NCBI RefSeq assembly: GCF_004359215.1
Contig: NC_090623.1
Location: forward strand, 892,627-956,626
DNA length: 64,000 bases
DNA from: Bremia lactucae
Lineage: Eukaryota > Oomycota > Peronosporomycetes > Peronosporales > Peronosporaceae
Reading direction: 5' to 3'
Part shown: in pieces, positions 56,993 through 64,000 of the stretch
Layout of the letters: every line of letters starts with the position of its first letter
Numbering within the stretch: the stretch's first letter is position 1
Program-made: the position numbers and the translations under genes
The notes under the pieces: model-generated
Told to the model about the DNA's origin: nothing
Databases searched by the model: none
The model's input: the letters and a program-made list of their open reading frames with translations, nothing else

Positions 56993-57110
56993 TCACCCCT
57001 CCCTTAACGACAATCACTCTGAGTGTGATTGGATGGAGTGGTCGTCATGTGACCCCTTAATTTTTTAAGCGATGTTGATTGGTCAGATCCATCATTTTAA
57101 ATTCCATCGC

Positions 57111-58110
57111 ATGAAGAATCAACTCATGCGGGGTGACGATAGCCGTAGTGTCTTCCACTCGCACAACACTTGATGTTGCGAGTGCACGTCGTGATTCACC
57201 ACGTACATGCGACCCCTTTGGCGGTCGACTACGAATGCGAGTCGGATGAAATGGCCGACTCGGGGAGAATAAAACAGTCGCCTGATAGACATCAGGCGGC
57301 TGACTATATGCCTTCGAATGAGAGGGCTCATTCTGATACACGAGTAAATAGTCTATTTGGATCCGGCGATGAGGATGACCCCTCATCGCACGTTCGATCT
57401 CCCATACGGTCACCTGCACGTGTTTCTGTGCAAGGTGATGACGATGGCTTAAGCCACCGTAAGAAAAGTTCTTGTGGTACCCCTGCGTCAGTGGGTACCA
57501 CTCAAGGGAGTGAAGACAGTAAAATGTCTCATTTCGCCCCTGAAATGAAGCCGAGGCTTTTGCCAGAACGGCTTATCAATAGCTTGTCTGGAGAAACAAC
57601 TCCTCACAATAAGTATCTGTTATTTATTGCGACAAAGCTACATGGCCTAGATCCCAGCGCGAAGAACTTTCGTGCTGAGAAAGATTTCTATCTCGATGCT
57701 CTTCTTAAGCATCGATGGTTTAGTGGCAATAATAAGCGAGATAAAGTCTCGCTTATGCAAGCTTGGAGCGCGTTCATTCGCAATGTCAAAGACATTGGAC
57801 GCGAAGCCTGGCTTCAAAAACTTAACGTGAATCGCGTTAAAGTTGAGAAACTAACTCCAACCAGTGCAAACTATAAATTGCATCGGCTGTCACGTGGGGC
57901 TGGGCTTCCATACCTCACTTGGGGTGATCCCTGTCCGTGTTGTGTAGACAACTCGAAGAGGGTAAAAGGGGATGTCTATTCTCTTTCTTCGCCCTGGGGA
58001 CGGGCTCGCATCTCTATTGAGATGCGTGACGCGATTGACGTTTTGCAATCGATTTACAAGCGCCAGGGGCGCGTGTTTTCCGATGGGCCTTCTGAGCCAT
58101 CGGGTGGGTC
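57111..58110 (+). pseudogene. Antisense accessory frame of family 2, copy F
   Basis: Opposite to F pol, a frame open from ATG at 57173 into the gap gives at least 315 residues: LAVDYECESDEMADSGR, an acidic Ser/Pro stretch, KMSHFAPEMKPRLLPERL, INSLSGETTPHNKYLLFI, FYLDALLKHRWFSGNNK and LMQAWSAFIRNVKDIGREAW. Upstream of VDYECE a frameshift near 57220 hides the original start (VSSTRTTLDVASARRDSPRT in another frame, matching copy H). This is the longest intact accessory frame in the window. It overlaps the 3' end of pol by about 100-200 bases on the other strand. No known domain comes to mind. Confidence 0.6.
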
Positions 58111-58120
58111 TCGTCATACT
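57890..58120 (-). pseudogene. 3' end of element F pol (chromodomain tail)
   Basis: The minus strand reads YDETHPMAQKAHRKTRAPGA, which matches the last residues of H pol (YDETHPMDQKVNRKTRTP). The chromodomain itself is lost in the gap. Confidence 0.75.
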
Positions 58121-58223
58121 NNNNNNNNNNNNNNNNNNNNNNNNNNNNNNNNNNNNNNNNNNNNNNNNNNNNNNNNNNNNNNNNNNNNNNNNNNNNNNNN
58201 NNNNNNNNNNNNNNNNNNNNGGA

Positions 58224-58728
58224 ATGTAACGGGGCACCTTTCACAAGAAGTGATCAGTACTAGTTAACCTTACACTGATTCAGCTTTGGTGAGGTGCCTT
58301 GTAACGGGGCACTACGACTTGTACTGCTTCAGTTGCGAGTGGTGCCCTACGTTATTTCACGTACACGAATACATGCAGAGAAAGACTTCTCTTAAGGTAA
58401 CTAGCTTAAGAGGGTAAAATGAAAACTGTATTAAATATAATTAAGTGTCTCTTGTTCTATCTTTGTTAATGCTACCTTAATTATAATCTAAAACTATACA
58501 TGTAATTGAATTCTTATCTCTATCTTATCTGTAACTCTCCCTTTGATTACTCCTACAGCTGATTAGTCTGCGGAATAAATAGGTATAATGGTCTATACCT
58601 ATTTATGGATAAGAATTCTGAAGATTACTACTTAAAGTAATATCCTGCAAATATTATCTACCTTTTAGATAATATGTTAATTAATAACCTTTAAGTGTTA
58701 ATTTCATGTAACGATACACCCCGTTACA
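58224..58728 (-). repeat. LTR stub plus 5' LTR of element F
   Basis: A full reversed family 2 LTR spans 58300-58728 (TGTAACGGGGCACTACG..ACCCCGTTACA). Directly before it, 58224-58299 begins with the same TGTAACGGGGCAC, then runs into unrelated sequence bounded by GGCACCT and AGGTGCC in inverted order. It could be the end of a different LTR subfamily into which this LTR inserted. The 100-N gap just to its left leaves this open. Confidence 0.75.
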
Positions 58729-59653
58729 CGGGCACTCTTGGCTTTTTCTCACCTGTTAAAAACCGAACATTTAACGTCGCCATACGAAACACGATTTCTG
58801 ATGCGCTTAGAGGCAGTCATTCCCATTACGCTAGATAATTAGGGACTTCCATAATTCTCAATTTAGGGGTGTGACATCAAAAGAGCGAAAAGAAGAGATG
58901 CAAACCGAGCAGCAATGAAGAGGTTGTACTGGAAATAAGCGATAATGCCATGCATGTAGTAAGTCTTTTGGAGGTCAAGCTTTGGATAAATTTGCTTTAC
59001 TTTACTTCTACCAACTTTTGCGGATGTGCTTCAAACAGGCGAATCTTAGTGCTCTTTTTTGTACCACAATTGCGTTATGTTAGAGTTTTTGCTCGTAATT
59101 TCCTTGTTGAAGAAGCATTTTGCTATTTATAATGAAAGTACGCATATATTGCGAAGTCTTTGCAGACCTTTCGAGCTACTGAAGTTAGGAAGGCCTGCAT
59201 AAAGGTTTCTCAATACATATCCTCGTTATCAAGAAGTTGCTACCATTATGCTACTCTCATAAATGCAGAGGTAAATAATTCAGAAGTGTGAATCGACCAT
59301 TTCCCAAATGTAATTTAGCAAAGGATGTTCCAAAGTCCAAAAGGGCTCTAAGGGAATAACTGTCAATTTTGCGACACAGCAGAGGAATCATGAAACTGTT
59401 TATTTTGATCTGCAGTTTGCTATAAAATAAACAAATGGACGGGGAGGGGGTGTGGCTGTACCAAAAGGGTGTGTCTATACCGGTTTCCCTAAAGCTATAG
59501 TTGTAAAAAACAAATGGTTAAAAGACTTGCAATTAAATCGTATGGAAACTCATCTTTTGTCCCATGCTCGAAAGCAGATTGGGAATCATACGACAGCTAT
59601 TCTTTCATTGGGATTAGCTCCCAACCTTCCGACTGACTATTCATTTTTCAATA
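58729..59653. other. Upstream region of the hydrolase gene, shared repeats
   Basis: Bases 58729-58800 match the reverse complement of 44540-44616. Bases near 59221-59260 share CAAGAAGTTGCTACCATT with 44701. A TATAAAATAAA stretch lies near 59411. A 69-residue frame at 59452-59661 has no recognisable feature. The hydrolase start is preceded by TTCATTTTTCAAT at 59640-59652, an initiator-like sequence unusually close to the ATG. Confidence 0.45.
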
Positions 59654-60622
59654 ATGCGTGAACACGCACTATTCGCGGTATGTGGTGTGCTTGCAATAGC
59701 ATCCAGCGCTTTGGCTTCCCATCAAGCGCTTGGAGCCCAAGCAAGTATATTTGGATTCAGCGGCAGCACGTGCAAGTGCAAATCCACGCCTCGTCCGTGT
59801 TTATTCATTCATGGCCAAAACAATGGCTACCAAGCAAAGGCGCTACAGCCCATGTCCACCATGTTTGGCGACATGAAGGACCACGCCCCTTGCTGCTCTT
59901 CTATAAAGTATGCGTCGCTTAATACGATCGATACTCCGTGGACGGACGATGACCTTCAGGCCACGGTCTGTGCCCACGCGCTGTCTGTCAGCAAATCGAG
60001 CGATGTGGACAAAAAAATAATCGCCAACACAATCCTTGTGACGCACTCCATGGGTGCATTGATTGTGGCAGGTGCTCTTGCCAATGCCAAGTGTTTTCTT
60101 GATAAACATACCACTTGGGTCAGCATGAGTGCCCCTATGATGGGCACCATGGCATCGAATTATGCTCAAGAGGTGTGCACGGACGACAATACTCAAGCGT
60201 TCCAAAAGATTTTTGCCGTTCTTGGGAAATGTCCCGTTGGGGTTGGCATGAAGTCTCTTGCGGCCATGGGGGGGAAATTTAGCAACGTGGACCTGAATCG
60301 AGCATATGTGGCAGCCCAAAAGGTCTACCGAAAGCACGTTTCTGCTGTCATGTGCAGCAACAGTGCTTTTGGCATTGTCTCGACAGAACAAGCCGGGTAC
60401 ATCTACTTGGGGTATAGTGCCAAACATAATAGTTCCGAGCATGATGGCTTCGTGACGTATGATAGCTGTCGAGGGGGCCTCCCGAGATCTCAATTTACCA
60501 GCAGCTACAAAAATCGGTTCTACGTTTCTAAATGTAATCACGCTGACACGGCGTTCCGGCATGCCGACAGTTTTTTTCGCGATTCAACCAAGCCAGTGAA
60601 ATGGTTTGAGTGTTTACTTTAG
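59654..60622 (+). CDS. Secreted alpha/beta hydrolase (lipase-like)
   Basis: 322 residues with a signal peptide (ALFAVCGVLAIASSALA). The fold shows an oxyanion segment CLFIHGQNN (His53-Gly54), a nucleophile elbow ILVTHSMGALI with Ser132, a candidate acid Asp264 (SSEHDGFVTYD) and a candidate base His296 (KCNHADTAF). The elbow is THSMG rather than GHSMG, a tolerated change in this fold. Thirteen Cys in the mature part point to an extracellular, disulfide-rich enzyme. It is likely a secreted esterase or lipase acting outside the cell; the substrate cannot be told. It is a complete single-exon gene with a stop at 60620-60622. Confidence 0.85.
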   Translation: MREHALFAVCGVLAIASSALASHQALGAQASIFGFSGSTCKCKSTPRPCLFIHGQNNGYQAKALQPMSTMFGDMKDHAPCCSSIKYASLNTIDTPWTDDDLQATVCAHALSVSKSSDVDKKIIANTILVTHSMGALIVAGALANAKCFLDKHTTWVSMSAPMMGTMASNYAQEVCTDDNTQAFQKIFAVLGKCPVGVGMKSLAAMGGKFSNVDLNRAYVAAQKVYRKHVSAVMCSNSAFGIVSTEQAGYIYLGYSAKHNSSEHDGFVTYDSCRGGLPRSQFTSSYKNRFYVSKCNHADTAFRHADSFFRDSTKPVKWFECLL

Positions 60623-61360
60623 CGCTTTTAGAGTTTGCATGTGTATAAAAGATATTTTTCGCTTTCTTTGTTTTTCTTCTTTTTTAATTTTTCCTATTTT
60701 GGGGGCGAAGCCGCAATCCTTAGTAGTCTACCACAGATCAGCTGCTAGTACCCAACGTGCTCGCATGAATATCTTGATTATCTTTGTTTTCAAAATGTTT
60801 CTCCTTCAACCCGTCTTCTTTGTAGACATCGCCCTCTTCTTGGCATCCTCTACAACGGCATCAAATGCCTCGATCTATTGTTTTAAGAGTTGTAATCAAG
60901 ATTGATTGCCTCGAGTTCCACATCTTTTGGCGTTTGGCTTCTTTAGATTTATTTGCCCATTCGTTCCTATATTTCTCGGCAAACATTTGCCTCATTCAGC
61001 ATTAACTCATGGTCAATTGAAGCAAGAGCGTCTGGTCCAAATAAATGATGTCGTAAAATGACGGTATCCTTTTCTCAAAACTTTTACTTTTGTCTTCAAT
61101 TCTACTTTCGGCTCAATGATTGCGGTTTGAATAATAAGAAGTTAAAGCTAGGAGGCGTTCAATAATAATACTCATGGCTGGTGGGCCTTAGGGCTCGAAC
61201 ATGATTCGAACAATGGGATTAACCGCAATTTAATTTTTTTAAATTAGCTTCTGAGCAGTTACCACATATTACAGTATTTTCAATGAAAATGTATTTATAT
61301 ACAATTATCAACGGCACACTTACTAGTTCCAGAAGAACATTTCCAATTATTGTATCGAAG
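60623..61360. other. Intergenic, no gene recognised
   Basis: A hydrophobic frame (60606-60905, plus) overlaps the hydrolase end and has no start context or motif. No repeats shared with the rest of the window were noticed. Confidence 0.45.
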
Positions 61361-61684
61361 ATGGACCCGAAGAAGCCGCCGAAGACCGTGGACGTGCCCG
61401 GTTGCTACCCGATGGCGACTGGTCAGCCATTTCAAGTGGATGCATACGGTCGCCCTATTGTGACGGCTATGCCAGTCTCGCATGGCAATGTCCCAACCAC
61501 TATTCACACGCGGCCAGTACCTAATAACTCCAACATTCGACGTGACGCCCAAGGCAATGCGCTCTGCAATAAGTGCTCAGCACCATACCCACTTCCTGGT
61601 GGATGCACTAGCTGGAGATGCCGAAATTGTGCGGAATTTAATAACGCCAGTATCTACGGCAACGAGTGGTGCAACATTCTGTAA
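61361..61684 (+). CDS. Small protein with LSD1-type zinc ribbon
   Basis: 107 residues from ATG at 61361 (MDPKKPPKTVDVPGCYPM). An in-frame ATG further upstream at 61283 adds a hydrophobic, AT-rich stretch that looks like untranslated DNA. The first 60 residues are Pro-rich and flexible. Residues 69-90 form CNKCSAPYPLPGGCTSWRCRNC: two CxxC pairs with a central L.PGG and a W/VRC, as in LSD1-type zinc fingers that bind protein or DNA. The frame is short but has good coding character. No cellular role can be assigned. Confidence 0.68.
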   Translation: MDPKKPPKTVDVPGCYPMATGQPFQVDAYGRPIVTAMPVSHGNVPTTIHTRPVPNNSNIRRDAQGNALCNKCSAPYPLPGGCTSWRCRNCAEFNNASIYGNEWCNIL

Positions 61685-62452
61685 AGCGGCAAGGTTACGA
61701 CCATGAACAGTTTTCCTATTTACTAAAAACAAATCGAAGAAAGCGACGTGCTTGTTCGAATGCATAATAGTTTGGTCTTCACTTCTTCGTGCATTTTTAA
61801 TTGCAAGATATAGGCGCGCTGTGCGGCTGAATCATTCTTTTGTTAAAATCTAATGCTAAATACTTAGTCAACAATATAAATGTGAAAATGTTAATTGTGA
61901 CGCTTCAATCTAGCTAAACAGTATAAATTATTTGTAGATTTTGATATATAACTCCTACATTTAAACTAAATTTTAGCAATATGATTCGGCTCACTGAGCG
62001 ATTCAAATTTTGCCGAGACTGTATAAATCTCGCGCGAAGTAGTTAACTGTGATTTTTTAATTACCAGATCCTTCCAAAAGAGAATCTCGGGAAGCAAAAA
62101 AGAAGCATGTGGCAGATATACTACAAAAAGGAGCAAGACCCAATAGCGCATAATTTGCAATATAATTGCTGTCGTACGCTGATAGCAAATATTATTTGTC
62201 ATTCTGCGCTTCAATCAAATTTCTAGACAAACAAGAAATCTATAGGCGCGAATTCAAGCTTTGTAATCACGAGTCAAAAGAACAATTCAAACACTAATTG
62301 ACATCATGCATAACAAAGACCACAAGTCAAAAATCAAGCATATTATCAACATCAAATTCTCATGCAAAGTCTCTGCACCACCGCTCCGACACGGCTCGTC
62401 AAGACTGCTCCGTTACTTCCACTTGGCAAACGTCTCGCCTCCACCGTCGCGC
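61685..62452. other. Intergenic, no gene recognised
   Basis: AT-rich, between the small zinc protein and the 3' end of the transporter. Nothing supported. Confidence 0.5.
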
Positions 62453-64000
62453 TTATCTCTTCAAGTGACTCACATACTTGAATGTCAAGTAGATCGCCAG
62501 CTGCAAAAAAGCCCAAATGACCAACAACCCCACCATAAAGTTATACTTGCGATTCGGTCGAAAGTCGTACGTGTTTTCAATATATTGCGCCACCGTCATT
62601 TCCGTCGTTGCGCCATTAGACGTGACGGAAATGACGTCTTGAACTTCTCCAAACAAAACTCCCACAAGCGCCGACAGTGAGTAACTTGAAGGCATCAAGT
62701 ACGTAAACCACTTGTACCCGGCTTTCATGGACGGACGAGGCAAGAGGTACCCGGAAAAGAGATTAAAGAGACACGAAAGGCCTCCGACTGCCACGTTCGC
62801 AACCTTTTCATTCGGAGTTAATGCCGACATCCATTGCCCCACGTACGTACATGCCGACGTGTAGAGATAAAAGACAAACATGAAAAACAAATAGTCTTCG
62901 GCACTGCTACTCCATCCCACGAGCCAATACTCAATCGTGACAAACAGAATAATCACGACAATCAAGTAAGGCACTTCAGCAAACCAGAGTGAGAGACTGT
63001 AGGGCAATGGACCATAGTAATTCGACATGCGTTCGCGATAAAACACTGCTCGTTCCGCACACGTGACTTCGAGGACTGTCATGAGATTAATGACTCCAAT
63101 AAAGTCCATACTGTTGTAAATGAGTCCAATGTGCGAGTTAATGCGCATGACGCTGTCGGCCGAGAGCTGATAAAACGTCGTGCCAAAGATCACACCAAAT
63201 AGAGGAAAGAGAAACATGCGCATAAAATTGTATTGCGGGTTCCGCCAGTACGTCAGTTGTTGTTTCTTGGCCAATGCGGTCATTTGGTTCCAAAAACCAG
63301 TAGCAATGGGCGTGTAATTCAAGGTCGAGTGACACACGAACTCGTCCGATTTTTCAGCCAACAAGAGCGTCCGTTCACGGTTCAATTGATACAACGGACT
63401 CTTCTTATACTCGACAGAGTAGTCCTTTACATCACGACCAATACCCGCTCCAATTACTTCCAACATGTACGTCGCGGGATTATATTGCGGACGAATTTCC
63501 ATGGTACCGGGAATTGACTCGAAATACTCGAGCATCTTGACCGAGTCATCCCCGAGATCGCCAAAGTACGCCGTATACCCCCCTCGCTGCAGCAAGAGTA
63601 ACCCGTCAAAGAGTTCAAAGATCGAAATACTCGGCTGATGAATCGTACACAACACGGTACGTCCCGTACGGGCAATTGACTGGACACCACGCATGACAAT
63701 CAACGCCGACCGTCCGTCCAAGCCACTCGTTGGTTCGTCTAAGAACAAAATACTCGGGTTCGCAACGACTTCTACGCCAATGGTCACGCGCTTCTTCTGT
63801 TCAACCGAAAGACTTCCAACCAACGCGCCCGACATGGCTGTCAATTCAAGCAAATCCAAGGTTTCATGAACCAAATTCATGCGTTGTTCTTTCGAAAAGT
63901 TTGGAGGCAATCGCAAATTCGCAGAAAACACCAGTGCTTCATGAATCGTCGCAGCTTCCGAGTGAATGTCCATTTGCTCACAGTATGCGGCAATTCGACT
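62453..64000 (-). CDS. PDR-type ABC transporter (ABCG full-size), C-terminal half, continues beyond window
   Basis: The minus-strand frame enters at 64000 (SRIAAYCEQMDIHS, the Q-loop of the second nucleotide-binding domain) and runs to the stop at 62453. It shows the signature GSLSVEQKKRVTIGVEVV, Walker B with SILFLDEPTSGLD and the switch His in TIHQPS. These are followed by a six-helix membrane domain with the PDR-typical block ERAVFYRERMSNYYGPLPYS and C-terminal helices (LLVIWAFLQLAIYLTF). The LSVEQ form of the signature and the order NBD then TMD place it in the second half of a full-size pleiotropic drug resistance transporter, which pumps hydrophobic compounds out across the plasma membrane. 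About 515 residues are visible; the N-terminal half lies to the right. No lesions seen. Confidence 0.93.
   Translation of the reverse strand, partial: SRIAAYCEQMDIHSEAATIHEALVFSANLRLPPNFSKEQRMNLVHETLDLLELTAMSGALVGSLSVEQKKRVTIGVEVVANPSILFLDEPTSGLDGRSALIVMRGVQSIARTGRTVLCTIHQPSISIFELFDGLLLLQRGGYTAYFGDLGDDSVKMLEYFESIPGTMEIRPQYNPATYMLEVIGAGIGRDVKDYSVEYKKSPLYQLNRERTLLLAEKSDEFVCHSTLNYTPIATGFWNQMTALAKKQQLTYWRNPQYNFMRMFLFPLFGVIFGTTFYQLSADSVMRINSHIGLIYNSMDFIGVINLMTVLEVTCAERAVFYRERMSNYYGPLPYSLSLWFAEVPYLIVVIILFVTIEYWLVGWSSSAEDYLFFMFVFYLYTSACTYVGQWMSALTPNEKVANVAVGGLSCLFNLFSGYLLPRPSMKAGYKWFTYLMPSSYSLSALVGVLFGEVQDVISVTSNGATTEMTVAQYIENTYDFRPNRKYNFMVGLLVIWAFLQLAIYLTFKYVSHLKR

Larger units (their letters stand above)
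56536..58728 (-). mobile_element. Family 2 gypsy element F, mostly missing in an assembly gap
   Basis: LTRs in reverse orientation lie at 56536-56992 and 58300-58728. Between them are the polypurine tract (reverse of 56993-57010), the antisense accessory frame, the end of pol with its chromodomain, a 100-N gap (58121-58220) and a 76-base LTR-like stub. Most of gag and pol is absent, either deleted or lost in the gap. Confidence 0.88.

Noticed and set aside
59843..60562. 239-codon frame antisense to the hydrolase
   Set aside because: It is fully contained in a gene with clear signal peptide and catalytic motifs; the composition is that of a reverse shadow.
61283..61360. Earlier ATG for the small zinc-finger gene
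   Set aside because: The added residues are AT-rich and unlike the Pro-rich start at 61361; a leader region is more likely.
1..64000. CRISPR arrays, rRNA and tRNA genes
   Set aside because: No regularly spaced short repeats and no rRNA or complete tRNA cloverleaf were recognised by eye. A tRNA scan would be needed to exclude a tRNA.

Overview
The window looks like a repeat-rich stretch of an oomycete genome, probably Peronosporales (a downy mildew or Phytophthora relative). Four things suggest this: a secreted AA17-type copper monooxygenase, WY-like secreted effector candidates, chromodomain Ty3/gypsy elements in several families, and compact genes with a 57-nt intron and initiator-like CATT..CAATT motifs just upstream. 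The species cannot be told from sequence alone.

From 1 to about 43,540 and again from 51,900 to 58,730 the DNA is mostly nested, broken LTR retrotransposons. Family 1 (LTR about 530 bp, TGTAACGGG...CCGCCTACA) gives A1 (1-5850), G (7057-11299, minus), B (15296-22270, target duplication GAGCT), C (23331-27224), solo LTRs at 11487 and 22724, and fragments D and E at 52613-56245. Family 2 (LTR about 400 bp, TGTAAC...GTTACA) gives the complete element H (28439-36240, target duplication GCAGA) and F (56536-58728, minus). J (36800-43540, minus) is a chimera: its 5' two thirds mirror H and its 3' third is a third family. A Ty1/copia remnant (43555-44280) and a pogo/Tigger-like remnant (52002-52612) are also present. 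Every pol gene seen is broken.

The retroelements were inserted into a small secreted-protein family. One member is open (12461-13735, minus). A second is split into three pieces by B, a solo LTR and C. A third is split by H. A gene island at 45,495-50,562 holds a sphingosine-kinase-like enzyme, a coiled-coil protein and the AA17-type monooxygenase. The right end (59,654-64,000) holds a secreted alpha/beta hydrolase, a small LSD1-type zinc-finger protein and the 3' half of a PDR-type ABC transporter.

Two signals are not explained by standard annotation. First, each gypsy family carries an antisense reading frame between the pol chromodomain and the 3' LTR. The family 1 and family 3 versions look homologous, and all three share an acidic region with a VDY motif. 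Second, element H, coding regions included, is packed with perfect short hairpins: I count at least 25 with stems of 8 bp or more. One of them puts the gag start codon in its loop.
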